Source of the DNA: Pseudeuparius sepicola
Taxonomy: Eukaryota > Arthropoda > Insecta > Coleoptera > Anthribidae
Length of the DNA stretch: 64,000 bases
NCBI GenBank assembly: GCA_963920635.1
Contig: OY987299.1
Coordinates: 65,392,692 to 65,456,691 of the forward strand
Direction: 5' to 3'
Each line of letters starts with the position of its first letter. Positions within the stretch are counted from its first letter, which is position 1. Shown one piece after another: positions 53,469 through 63,937 of the stretch. The position numbers and the translations under genes were made by a program. The notes under the pieces were generated by a model, which did no database searches, had not been told where the DNA came from, and saw only the letters and a list, made by a program, of their open reading frames with translations.

Positions 53469-54130
53469 GTGAGCCACTTCAAACCGGAACACCCCCATAA
53501 AATTTGTATTTGTCATCCGATTTTGATAAAGGTTTTTTTAATGATAGGTCATCAAAAACTGTAGTTTAGGGCAAAACGGCATATTTGATTTTAAGTCCAA
53601 GGCTTACTATGTCATATTTTTTGGGTCAAAATTGTACAAATCATATTAAATTCTGACTATGCCACTCGATTAGGCATCCTTTAAAACAGGTTTGTACAAA
53701 ATTTTGTTAACCAATGAAAATGGTGATTTTACTACCTATTACCTTCCTACTCGCTTAAATCAAGTTACATGGAGATTGAAAACAATTGAAACTGTAACTT
53801 GCTTTATTACAAATAGGTACAGATACCTAAATACAAAAAAAAACTAAAGTAAAAATGAAATTTCTACCAATCCACCATTTATTTCGATACATTAGGCTTT
53901 TGTATTTAGGTATACCTGTTAACATTGCTATTATTTGTAATTCAATACAGTTTTAATTGTTTTTAATCCTCGTGCAACTTGATTTAAGCGAGCAGGCAGG
54001 TAAACTAAGTAGTTAATTCACGATTTTCATTGTTTTCTAGAATATTTATTGTTTTATACTTTTTAACAGAATTTGGTACAAACCCGTTTTAAGAGATGCC
54101 CCATATCAGTGGCGTAGTCAGATTTTGTTC
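53469..54130. mobile_element. Partial palindromic MITE, mariner-type left end
   Basis: The left end ACAGTGTGAGCCACTTC is typical of mariner-type MITEs. The segment from ATTCTGACTATGCCACTCG (about 53654) through GGTTTGTACAAAATT pairs with AATTTGGTACAAACC...TGGCGTAGTCAGATTT at about 54070-54127. An inner pair CAAGTTACATGGAG / TGCAACTTGATTTAAGCGAG also folds. The right terminus is missing or diverged. Confidence 0.6.
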
Positions 54131-54182
54131 GAAATTTGAACAATGAACAAAAATGGGATATTTTTATGGGGATCATTAGAGA

Positions 54183-54437
54183 GTGCTATTTAGAAAAAAA
54201 AATGAAACTAAATTTGATGAACCACATGGAGATGGCTGGTTCAATGATTCATTAAGACAAATGAGGGATCACCTGGATTTTCTAGGGGGTGCTGCCAGGC
54301 AGACGGGAAATTGGGACTGCTATAAAAATTATAAGAAATATGTAAGTCTTGCTTCAATAAACAGTAGTTTGTTATTTGCTGATGATTTGAAGTTGCAATC
54401 TTTTAACATATTTACTTGGGGAAAGAAAATTCGATAA
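54183..54437 (+). pseudogene. Non-LTR element scrap: linker joined to FADD
   Basis: GDGWFNDSLRQMRDHLDFLG and NWDCYKNYKKYV are typical of the linker before the RT. They are joined after only ~15 residues to SLLFADDLKLQSFN, the RT catalytic block. Hundreds of residues are missing between them, so this is a deletion derivative. Confidence 0.7.
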
Positions 54438-54469
54438 CACCACCTTGTTCAACTTATATCATGTATAAC

Positions 54470-54742
54470 GTGACCATATGTCCCGCATTGGGCGGGACAG
54501 TCCCGCTATCAGGCTGTCCGTCCTGCTGTCCCCAGCGAGGGCATAAAAGTCCCGCTTTCGCAAACGCTGTACTGAAGTTCTTTTTATGACTCATGTGGTT
54601 TATTTGCCTCGGCCAGAGGCCTCAGCAACTAAATTCCAAGTGAGTCATAAAAAGTTGGACTTCAGTGCCTTGGTACATAAATAACTATTTACATAATTCC
54701 GTAGGGGATGCCCCGCTTTGACAAGAAAAATAAATGGTCATG
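54470..54742. mobile_element. Probable hAT-type MITE with GTCCCGC-rich ends
   Basis: ACCATATGTCCCGCATTGGG at the left, and GGGGATGCCCCGC with ATAAATGGTCATG at the right, form imperfect inverted ends. Several TCCCGC motifs occur, and an internal pair (TGAAGTTCTTTTTATGACTCA / TGAGTCATAAAAAG...TTCA) forms a hairpin. The GACCATATGTCCCGC signature is common in hAT-type elements; I found no clean 8-bp duplication. Confidence 0.5.
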
Positions 54743-55177
54743 TTAATCATGTAGAACTTCTAGAATGAATAATATAAAATATCAAAATAATATAACTTTT
54801 TCATCTAAGTAATATCCAAAACTCATGTTTGTGTTCATTTTTGATTTTTTTTTACTTATTATAGAGTAGTAGTAACCAATATACTTAATAAATCATTATA
54901 ATTATACCCATCTAATACGTTCTACCCGCAGATTCAAATTTGTGCCTGAAAGTAGCTTTGTTACATCATTCTTCTGGCGATCGTGAAAAAAGCCAAGTTT
55001 GGCCATTGGAATTTTCTCTTAATTTCTAAGCAACTTCTCAATAATTTTTTGTTGCATATTGAAGAAGTTAGCTAAAAAGTTGCTGCTAATTGGATTCTAT
55101 TTTTGTTTTATTTTGATTTGTTAGAAAAATACAGATTTCTGTGTTAAGTTAATTTAAATTCTTTTGGAAATTTTTAG
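54743..55177 (+). other. Presumed host intron
   Basis: AT-rich sequence that ends with a pyrimidine-rich tract and TTTTTAG at 55171-55177, the acceptor of the exon that follows. No other feature. Confidence 0.5.
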
Positions 55178-55370
55178 GTGAGAGTGGTACTGTTAACTGG
55201 CCCTCATCTGAGTTAAAGACGTTGACTGGTGAATCTCCAATGGGACCACCATCTATGTTACCTCCTCCTGGAGGGATGATGCATTCTCCAGGTCGGCACA
55301 GTCCATCCAAAGAGCGAGATCGTGAAAGGGACAGTCGCAGCCGATCTGAGAAACCTAGAGAACGCGAAAG
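55178..55370 (+). CDS. Host gene exon encoding a Pro- and Arg/Ser-rich segment
   Basis: 193 nt between a good acceptor (TTTTTAG) and a good donor (GTATGTG). Only one frame is open: two bases complete a codon, then ESGTVNWPSSELKTLTGESP, followed by a PPSMLPPPGGMMHSPGRHSP stretch and an ERDRERDSRSRSEKPRERE tail, with two bases left over for the next exon. Composition and codon use differ from the surrounding transposon ORFs. The proline-rich then Arg/Glu/Ser-rich character suggests a nuclear protein (transcription or RNA processing), but I cannot name the gene. Neighbouring exons lie outside the window or are not recognisable in it. A mariner-type element follows 94 bp after the donor, in the presumed next intron. 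Confidence 0.75.
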
Positions 55371-56061
55371 GTATGTGTTTTAAAATTTCAATTTTATAAT
55401 TTTTTGGAAGCATAAAGAAAATTGTAAATTCACAATTAAACGCCACATCTGGTATGAGCACTACAGGGTTAACTATGACTTAGTACAAAAAATTTTACCA
55501 CGTGCGCAGGATGGCTTAAGAAAACATAGAAAAATATTTTTAGATTTTTTTTACGATCTTTAAAAAAACAGGTAAAGACCCCTATTTTCCCTGTAAATCC
55601 CCGCCTTTAATGACGTCATCCAATTTGGCTTCTGAAGGTACTGACAGCTGAAGTGATTTTCCGCGGTGTTGCCGTTGATTTAGGAACGGTGAAAATACCT
55701 TTTTACTCAAACAAATTTAAAAAATACATAAATAACAATCGATTTGAATCTGTACAGATGCAGCGCTATTAGATTCCCCTTACCTTAGCTCGTATCCGGA
55801 CCGGTTCCTAGTCTCGCGGAAAGCTCATTACCGCGACACCACAAGCCGTCTCCCTTAATACCCCCGGAGCTCCTCTGATGTATTCTTGTCCACCATCTAA
55901 CCTCTTCTGAAGCATAGATAAAGGATTTATTGTTCTGAAGCCTCGGCGGTATGAATTAAGCGACGTATCGGCCCGGTCGAGTCTGAAACGTTTTTTCGAC
56001 TGCTCCGCGTTGCCTATTCGTCATTTCATAACTTCCTAGCTAGGCAACTAACTGTACATAC

Positions 56062-57129
56062 AAGGTTTGTTCCAACAGGGCCAATAACCGTGCTCAAGCA
56101 CGTTCAGCGCATGCGCACTACCCCACTGGCTGTTCCAACTGAATTATGTACCTACCGACACGGGGCGATACACGCACTGTTCCAGCCGATTTATGGATCA
56201 TTTGTGTATCGTCCTTGTACGATAAAAACGGTGCCTGGTCTAAAGCAATAACCGCGTGTACTGACATGCGCAGTGTATGGTCGTGTGACAGAGATAAACA
56301 TTAACCTCATATTTTTGTTTTTACGTAGATAGTTTTAAATCGATGGCTGGGATCGTGTTTTTTATTTCTTGTTGGGTAGGGCGGGGAATCGTTGAACAAT
56401 TTTTTAGAGTGAAGAGTGAGGTTAGCCCACCGAACATTCGGTTAGCCACATATTAAACACGCAGGTTAGGTGCGGTCACAAATATGATTTGGTCGATTTG
56501 ATTCACAATCCGTTCCATCTGAAATTTTCTTTGGGATCATTTGTTCCAACTCGAATTTACGTACCGTCACAGAACTGTACATGAACTAGATGATAACCCT
56601 TAAAGAACGCATGCGCTAGTTTTGCACCGTTCATGTGCGATCCCAAAGAAAATTTCAGATGGAACGGATTGTGAATCAAATCGACCAAATCACGTTTTGT
56701 GACCTAACCTGCGTGTTTAATATGTGGCTAACCGAATGTTCGGTGGGCTAACCTCACTCTTCACTCTAAAAAATTATTGTTCAACGATTCCCCGCCCTAC
56801 CCAACAAGCCAAAAACCAACAAGAAATAAAAAACACGATCCCAGCCATCGATTTAAAACCATCTACGTAAAAACAAAAATATGAGGTTATTGTTTATCTC
56901 TGTCACATGACTATACACTGCGCATGTCAGTACACGCGGTTATTGCTTTAGACCAGGGACCGTTTTTATCGTACAAGGACGATACACAAATGATCCATAA
57001 ATCGGCTGGAACAGTGCGTGTATCGTCCCGTGTCGGTAGGTACATAATTCAGTTGGAACAGCCAGTGGGGTAGTGCGCATGCGCTGAACGTGCTTGAGCA
57101 CGGTTATTGGTCCTGTTGGAACAAACCTT
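56062..57129. mobile_element. Palindromic element (1.07 kb) nested in the DD41D transposon
   Basis: Arms of ~480-490 bp (56062-56538 and 56639-57129) are nearly identical reverse complements around a ~100 bp loop. The ends are AAGGTTTGTTCCAACAGG and complement. It is unusually GC- and CpG-rich for this window, with GCATGCGC motifs. A third GTTCCAAC and a GCATGCG lie in the loop. A target duplication is not evident, so insertion as a MITE is probable but not proven. Confidence 0.8.
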
Positions 57130-57492
57130 TTCAAGTTTGGCTAGTAGCCGACGGAGGGCATTTGCGAATGTAACATGGCGTTATTTCCCAGTTTGGTCTT
57201 GATTTTCGCGGCAAATCGTTCAGCGTCTTTGTGAAAATGCCGGAGTATTCGAACGCCGAGTTAACGGACATGGTTATAATGTACGGGAGATGCGATGAAA
57301 GTGCACATCGAGCTGCAGCAGAATACCGTATTCGTTTTCCTAACAGGGCAAATATGCCTAACCCACGTACTTTCGTGAACATTGTACAAGGTATGCGAAA
57401 CACTGGTGTTTTGCAAGCTCGAAGGGGTGGGCGAGCAACCTTCCATAAGCACTACAGCTATTGCAAGGAGATTAGGAATATCTCAGAACAAG

Positions 57493-57614
57493 GCAAGTAA
57501 AATAAAACCAATAAAACTGACTTCTACCAAAGACTATCCCATGTGATGGGATTGTCTTTGCTTGCACCTAATACCTACATAAAATTTAAAATGTAACAAT
57601 AAAATTATTTACAG
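57493..57614 (+). other. Intron 1 of the transposase (GC-AG type)
   Basis: Starts GCAAGTAA and ends TTATTTACAG. This is the only choice that gives ...SQNKAWRIL in frame with the family pattern SxxTVWRIL. 122 bp. Confidence 0.65.
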
Positions 57615-57808
57615 GCATGGAGGATTCTAAGGGAAAACGGCCTTCACCCTTATCCCATACAAAAGGTCCAAGCATTAGAAGCAAATGATTTTCCGGTGAG
57701 AATGACCTACTGCACTTGGCTACGTGATCGAATCGCCCAAGACCCAAACTTTGTTTTCAACATTCTTTGGACAGACGAATGCTGCTTCACACGTGCTGGG
57801 GTTTACAC

Positions 57809-57942
57809 GTATGTAAATTTTTACTTACTTATAGCTTTCTCTCTTCCATATTATCTTTTTTATTTATTATAAAATTGGCTATGTCAATCCTAACGCCTTC
57901 GCCAAAATTGTGAATATTTCTAATTTTTGTTGTTTTTTTTAG
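57809..57942 (+). other. Intron 2 of the transposase (GT-AG)
   Basis: GTATGTAA donor and a T-rich tract with TTTTTTAG acceptor. Removal joins VYT to HDSHIWSDENPH in frame. 134 bp. Confidence 0.85.
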
Positions 57943-59071
57943 ACACGACAGCCATATTTGGTCCGATGAGAACCCACATGCTGTTCGGCGGTTTAATTTC
58001 CAACGTCGGTTTTCCATCAATGTTTGGGCAGGAGTTTATGGAGATCGATTAATTGGACCATACATTCTACCGGAAAATTTAAACGCTGAACGATACTTGT
58101 ATTTTCTGACAAATGTTTTGTTTGATAATTTGCCACTACAAGTACTGCATGACATGTGGTTTATGCACGATGGTGCACCAGCCCATTTTGCGAGACCTGT
58201 TCGTGCACTTTTAGACGACCAATGCCCCAACCGTTGGATCGGAAGAGGAGGGCCAATTGCATGGTCGCCGCGATCACCAGACTTGAATCCAATGGATTTT
58301 TGTATTTGGGGATTCATGAAGGCGATTGTGTACGAGCAGGAAATCGACAACGAGCAGCAGTTACGTGAACGAATTGAAGGTGCAGCTGTTCAAATCCGGA
58401 ATAATCATGGACTTTTTGCACGTATCCGGACTTCTTTAGTTAACCGAGTGAATTTGTGCATCGAAGTTAACGGCGGCCTCTTTGAACAGCTACTGTAGTG
58501 CTTTGCATGTGCATTTGTGCAATGTGTGCTAGTGCAGTTGTGATTTTTTGGTTACCCTTCGGGGTTTTCCTGGCGGAGGGGATCTACCTCGTCGTGGTCA
58601 TCAGGCTGAGTACCTCGCTTCAAACAAAAGGAATAGCAGAGGGAAACCAAGAGATCCCCAACAGATTTAGAAAATGTGAATGTTGTGTTGTGTGACTTTT
58701 AATGTAAAAAAGCAAGAAAACAGAAAATGGTGCAAACAATCCTGGAAATGTCAGTAAGGTAGGTGTTTCATAGGCATTCTACATGTTCCTTAGAAAGTAA
58801 TCGTTTTTAAAAGGAAATCGAAATTTTGTGGTGAATCCTCGGATAAATTGATAGACGTGGCAACGCCGCGCTATTGACATACGCGAAATTTTTAGACATG
58901 TCCCGCGGGCGTCCATAGGCGGCGTTTTTTGAGGGGTTTAATACAATTTGAAAAAAATTTTTTTTAGGCTTAAGACAAATGTTAGAAAATTTTTGAAAAT
59001 TTATTTTGGCAAGTCTAATTTTTCTTTATCTGCCATAAAAATTTTTGTACTAAGTGATAGTTAACCCTGTA

Positions 59072-59422
59072 TATTCTGTGGAGCTTTTTTTGACTTCAAG
59101 AGTTTCTTTGATTCATTGTGTTAACTGCAGTCGTTAACTTGGGCATATGATTGTATAAAATTATCACACATGGAGTAAGAGCTTACTGTAAAGATTTGAG
59201 CCTGTAAGTTACAGGAAATTTTTTTTCATTATATTTTATATTCAATTAAACAGGTTTGAAATGACACACCAAAAAATAAGAAAACCAAACGCAAACCAAT
59301 CAAGCAAAAAATATACAAAATAATAGCTAGCATAGTTCAAAATAGCCCGATTAACTGTATCAAAGGAACTGAAAAAATTTTCAGATTGTTCATTTATGTT
59401 ATTATAATTATTACTCATGATA
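59072..59422. other. Presumed host intron, no feature
   Basis: AT-rich; the minus-strand ORF at 59242-59472 overlaps the next MITE and is not credible. Confidence 0.4.
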
Positions 59423-60525
59423 CAATGTGTCCCGGATAAGATTTTGAAAGCACTTTTCATTGCCAATACCATGATGTATGAGACGAAATATTTTTAAAAT
59501 GTTTTAAGACAATTGTAATAAAAATTCCTTTTTCCATTCATTTTTTCTATTGCGGCCCTGTATTTAATAATAAGAAGTCTAAATATTAATCAGTATTGTC
59601 AACAATTTAACTTGCAGTTTATTTTTTACTTCCCAGTTTTGGAGTAAATTCTTCGCTTTTTCTAATTGTGAGAAGAAAGCTTTTAGTCAATCAAACCAAT
59701 AAATTTTGCCATTTATTAATTGCAACAATAGATACATTCGTTCAGCCTCTACACTATTTCTGTGACGCAAGATATAACATGCTAACATGTTAAATTTGTC
59801 GTCATTTGAAAAAGCACTCTGCATTTCTAATAATACAAATTATTAACTAAATGATACAGAGGGAGTTATGACAAATGAGAATGGGTTGGTTTCGTTGTTT
59901 CAAAGCCTTCTAGGTGGAGGATTTTTATTTATTTTTTATTATGGTATTTGACTGTTATTAGTCTTTGCCGTCTTTTTTTGGTTTTCTGATTGAAAGATAA
60001 GTTGTAAGTTAAATTGTTGAAAATACTGATTAATATTTAGACTTCTTATTATTAAATACAGGGCCGCATTAGAAAAAAATGAATGAAAAAAAAAAGGAAT
60101 TTGCAGTATAATTGTCTCAAAATATTTTAAAAATGTTTCGTGTCATACATCACAGTATTTGCAATGAAGGGTGCTTTCAAAATCTTTAAAAAAATCCAGG
60201 TCTGTATTTAAAAAAAAATAAAGTTGAAGATGGTTTATCAAAAACAAAATGTTGTAGAACAAATCCAAAAATGCCATCTTAAAGTCCAAGTGCCATAAGA
60301 AAGTGTTTTTTTTTCTATCTGTGATAACAAATTCAGAAAAAAATAAAATCGAAAACGCAAAATGTTACTTTTTCCAAAATAACTCAAAAGCGAAAAAAGA
60401 TATTAGAAATCTGTTTGTTCCATTTTATTGACCCTAAAATTGCGCAACTTTTTCCCAATTTAACTGTTCTATCTCTTACCGTTTGCAAGATCCCCATGCT
60501 GTAAATTCTTATCCGAGACACATTG
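59423..60525. mobile_element. Palindromic mariner-type MITE, copy 2 of the CACTGTGTCCCGG family
   Basis: Ends CAATGTGTCCCGGATAAG and complement, flanked by TA (59421-59422 and 60526-60527). It shares arms and centre with 39940-41456, but its left arm lacks the ~350 bp between CGGATAAG and the TTTTGAAAGCACTTTTCATT stretch, and the centre has smaller deletions. No coding region. Confidence 0.87.
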
Positions 60526-60527
60526 TA

Positions 60528-61806
60528 TAGATCAGAGATCTTAATAAGTTGTTTGTGTGAGGAGTTGCAAGATGGAATGTACATCTATGTCGACTCTCCT
60601 GTCTGGGGACAGCAAAAGGGATATACGAGAGCAGCTCGAGACAATTAACAATATTATGAAGCAAATTGAATAAAAAAAGTAACTTATATTGAGATGCGCC
60701 TTGGAAACAATGACTGTAACTGAAAATGATTCATCAGCAAATTATTGTCAATTCCTCTTACAGGATATATCCTGGATGAACCGATTTTGAACGGACTGTG
60801 TGACAATGATTTATAGGATACTAAATAAAAAAATATTAAAGCCATTAGAGCTAAATAATGCCGAAACTTTCCATGATATGTAACATTAAGTGCATCAATT
60901 GAAAGAGGAGGAAAAAATAGTCCGGATATTCATTTATACACATTTTTGTTGTACAAAATTTTGCCTTCTAAGAAAAACTTGTCATTTTCACTTTTTTTTA
61001 TCTCAATCGTAAACATGAAATTCCCAATCAATTTATAGTGAACTCTGTCATAGTTTGAGAATTATGAGGAGGGGATTAAGAGATTGTTTTTTCTAAAAAA
61101 AAAATCATCACATTCTTATCCTGTTCTTTTGAAATATCTTAAAAACTATAAATCTTATACAAAAACCGACACCATCTGAAAGAGCTCAAAAAATACACTA
61201 AAAATAATACTTCAAAATTGTTAATCAAATAATTTAGTGTATAAATTGAAACTCCTCAGAACCTTTTCTTGGAATATGATTTCTCACAAGAAAACTATTT
61301 AGGATTTCTACGACTGATATGTATAGAATAAAAAATGCGTATTTTTTCATTATCTTTAAAATGGCAAAATATGCAATAGTTTGAGAAGAATCACAAAAGA
61401 GAACAAAAAAGTGTGAGGCACTGTAATATTAGAGTTTTGTTCGTGTGTTTTGTGAGATATGATTTTTTCTAATTTACAAGAAAAATATTTATCCAATGAC
61501 CGATATAAATATGCAATTTTTATTTTTCAATTTCATGCATTTCTTACATTTTTAAACCACTTTGAAGGTGCCCAGTATAAGTAAAGTTAACTTTTTCCAT
61601 GCCAATCTTAGTTTAAGAACAAGCAGACTTTTTTTTATCAAGAATGACTTTTTCTCGAAAAATCAAATATAAGAAACTTTACAAGAGTGCGGTGCCCCAT
61701 GTGGGGACGCACTGTATATTAATTTTGCACATTACTTTTTTATTATTTATTTCCCATTAAAGTTACAATAAAGCTGTGCAGCAATTATTATTTAAATTCT
61801 ACACAA
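60528..61806. other. Unassigned AT-rich stretch
   Basis: No gene is recognised. A GGTGCCCCATGTGGGG imperfect palindrome lies near 61691 beside ACGCACTGTATA, which may be a mariner-type terminus. Confidence 0.35.
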
Positions 61807-61808
61807 TA

Positions 61809-61981
61809 CAGGGTGTCTCACCACGAACTGCATCGATCGATATCTCAAAAAGTAAACATAGAATATTTTTGAAAATTTGGCAGCTGACCAATGTCAATAT
61901 GTAAAATATTTTCAAAATGGCGGCACTTCCGGTTATACCGGAAGTCGATGTCAACTTCGTTATTTTACATGGAACACCCTA
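61809..61981. mobile_element. Probable short mariner-type MITE
   Basis: CAGGGTGTCTCACCACG on the left and TACATGGAACACCCT on the right are short inverted ends next to TA. A small palindrome ACTTCCGGTTATACCGGAAGT is inside (61925-61945). Another TACAGGGTGCTCAC terminus follows at about 62203 with no clear partner. Confidence 0.45.
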
Positions 61982-62591
61982 TATTTTATTGCATTTTTGG
62001 ATTCTATGGAAAATTCTAGGTACATTTCATGTATCCTATACCTTTGAGATATTTGCCATTTTAGAGAAAAAATGACAGATGCAGACCCGTACTTAATTGA
62101 CAGTTTTGTCATAACGGCTACATATTTCGTAACGGGCTCTTGGCATTTTGTAGTCAAAGGCTTAGTGCAGAGAAATACCATAAAGAAAGTTTCCGATCTT
62201 GTACAGGGTGCTCACAAAAAATTATTCAAATATTAATTCAATGGCAAAAACTAAAAATTTTCAAATGGAAGCCCCCATTTTTTTGTAGTAGCACAAAAAA
62301 ATTAGAGCAAGTTTGTGTTTGGTTCCCTATACCTTAATGTTATCATTTTCGATTTATTTACAAAAAACTAATTTTCCACTTCTTCATCAAGGGGCGTTTT
62401 TTTTAAGTTTGATAAATCTAGTTGGCCATGGCTGATTATACGATTGTCAGAGAACGAAATGTCATTTAGTTTAAAATTACTGTAAACAATGCCGACACGG
62501 TTAAATTACACAAACGAAGACTATTTAAATTTATGAAGTGGAAAATTAGTTATAATGTGAAAAAATATAAAAGTAGATTACAATTATTATC
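61982..62591. other. Unassigned stretch with a solitary TACAGGGTG end
   Basis: A TACAGGGTGCTCACAAAAAA at about 62203 resembles a mariner-type terminus without a partner. Nothing else is supported. Confidence 0.35.
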
Positions 62592-62964
62592 AAGTCCAGT
62601 GGCGTCCCTTAACCAATATTTTTGAGAAAAGTAAAATGTGTGCCACTGAATTTTTTAAAACTTTTATATTTTTTCGCATTAAGCATCGAAGAGTACAACT
62701 TTTTGGTCTCTTGAATCTTGTTCGTATCTTGCTTCGTTTTCGAGAAAGCAGCAATACAAAAACAAACCAATGACATGCAATAAAGTGGTTTTTATTTTTT
62801 CTCTCGAAAACGAAGCACGACACGAAAAAAATTTAAGAGACCAAAAAGTTGAATTCTTAGTTCCTTAATGCGAGAAAAATATAAAAGTTTTAAAAAAGTC
62901 AGTGGCGCACATTTTTTTTTTCAAAAATATTGGTAACGGTCTCCCCCGGGACGCCACTGGACTT
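62592..62964. mobile_element. MITE with AAGTCCAGTGGCGTCCC ends
   Basis: AAGTCCAGTGGCGTCCC on the left pairs with GGGACGCCACTGGACTT on the right. The arms (including AATATTTTTGAGAAAA-like sequence and CAGTGGCGCAC) fold for most of the 373 bp, with a weaker match at CTCGAAAACGAAGCACG. The CAGTGGCG start recalls the hAT at 2342, but no 8-bp direct duplication is visible. Confidence 0.75.
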
Positions 62965-63937
62965 AATAATTTGAATCTACTTAGGGCTAAATTAACCCCT
63001 CTCTACCGTAAATAACACTGCCAGATTTAAACAAAACTTTTCATCTTAAAATCACTCAAAGAATCACCCCTTGAAGTTTGGCTACGTAGTTAAATGACAC
63101 GAACGAAAGGTATTATCTGTTATTAGGAATTCCACGAGTTGTATTTAGTAGGTAAGAGAATTTAACAACTGCAAATAAATTAATTATTCATTGTGTGGCC
63201 ATAATTTAACAACCAAACTTCTTAGAAATAAATTAACTACTAAAATTATGAATGTTTCACCTATAGAAATAAATGTAATTACCTTGCATAAAAGTTTGAG
63301 TCCATTTGAGAGCTATCATTAAGGCCCCCTTTGTTCTGCATATATTTTCTGTGCTGTGATAATAGATATTCAACGATCAAAATGTTAACTGAAAGTGTGA
63401 GTATCTTCTAGTCCCAGTGATGTGAAGAAGTTGTCAGGTTTTCAGTTTTAGCTACCACAAAAAGCCTTGTTAATTATTTTATGCGTAACTATGGCACAAC
63501 TATGTATTATAAACTCACTAGTGGTATATTTGCAGAAATTTTTCCTTACCTTACTTTGAAATTTACAGCCCATCAGCTTTGTTTTCGCTTAATTTTATGT
63601 ACATGTCTTATTAGTTAAATATTTTTGTCTCATTATTCATTATTGTCTGCGCTTTGCTTTCTTATGGAGCACCTTAATAAATTAACGCTTGCCCTGAAAC
63701 GTATTAATTGACAAATAATTTAACTCAGCATAATTCGAAGCGAGTGAATTTATCGAAAAATACCCCTGAAGTAAACGTTATATTATCGAGGATTCAGTTA
63801 GATTTTTTTTTGTGGACTGTTGTCAAAAGTCTTGCCGTCCCGACCACTGACATGCGAGGAAGTTTCATAATTATCAGACGCAACAGCAATTTGCAGAATT
63901 TTGAATTTGGCACCATGACGTCAAAGCACGCGCTGAG
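62965..63937. other. Unassigned stretch
   Basis: AT-rich at first, becoming more CpG-rich beyond about 63830. No element or gene is recognised before the possible ORF at the window edge. Confidence 0.35.

Larger units (their letters stand above)
57237..58498 (+). pseudogene. DD41D mariner-type transposase, three exons, one frame disruption
   Basis: The ATG at 57237 opens a DUF4817-like helix-turn-helix domain (MPEYSNAELTDMVIMYGRCD, then NPRTFVNIVQGMRN). Exon 1 ends at 57492 with a GC donor (GCAAGT). Exon 2 (57615-57808) begins AWRILRENGLHPYPIQKVQ and holds the first catalytic Asp in LWTDECCF. Intron 2 is 57809-57942 (GTATGT...TTTTAG). Exon 3 (57943-58498) holds WFMHDGAPAHF and SPRSPDLNPMDF. 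The second and third Asp are separated by 41 residues, hence DD41D, the spacing described for rosa elements. Exons 2 and 3 are fully open and in phase. Exon 1 needs a frame change near 57440 to join, and the linker there is short, so a small deletion (3n+2) or insertion seems to have killed this copy. Confidence 0.85.
55464..59069 (+). mobile_element. DD41D (rosa-like) mariner-superfamily transposon, 3.6 kb
   Basis: The terminal repeats read CAGGGTTAACTATGACTTAG at the left and pair with CTAAGTGATAGTTAACCCTG at the right, continuing into TACAAAAA-rich sequence for ~40 bp. TA flanks it at 55462-55463 and 59070-59071. It contains a three-exon transposase gene (57237-58498) and, in its 5' half, a 1.07 kb palindrome (56062-57129). 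Without the palindrome it would be ~2.5 kb. It is inserted in the presumed intron of the gene whose exon lies at 55178-55370. Confidence 0.88.

Noticed and set aside
62592..62964. hAT element by analogy with the CAGTGGCG start at 2342
   Set aside because: The flanking 8-mers are inverted (part of the TIR) rather than direct repeats, so the superfamily is left open.
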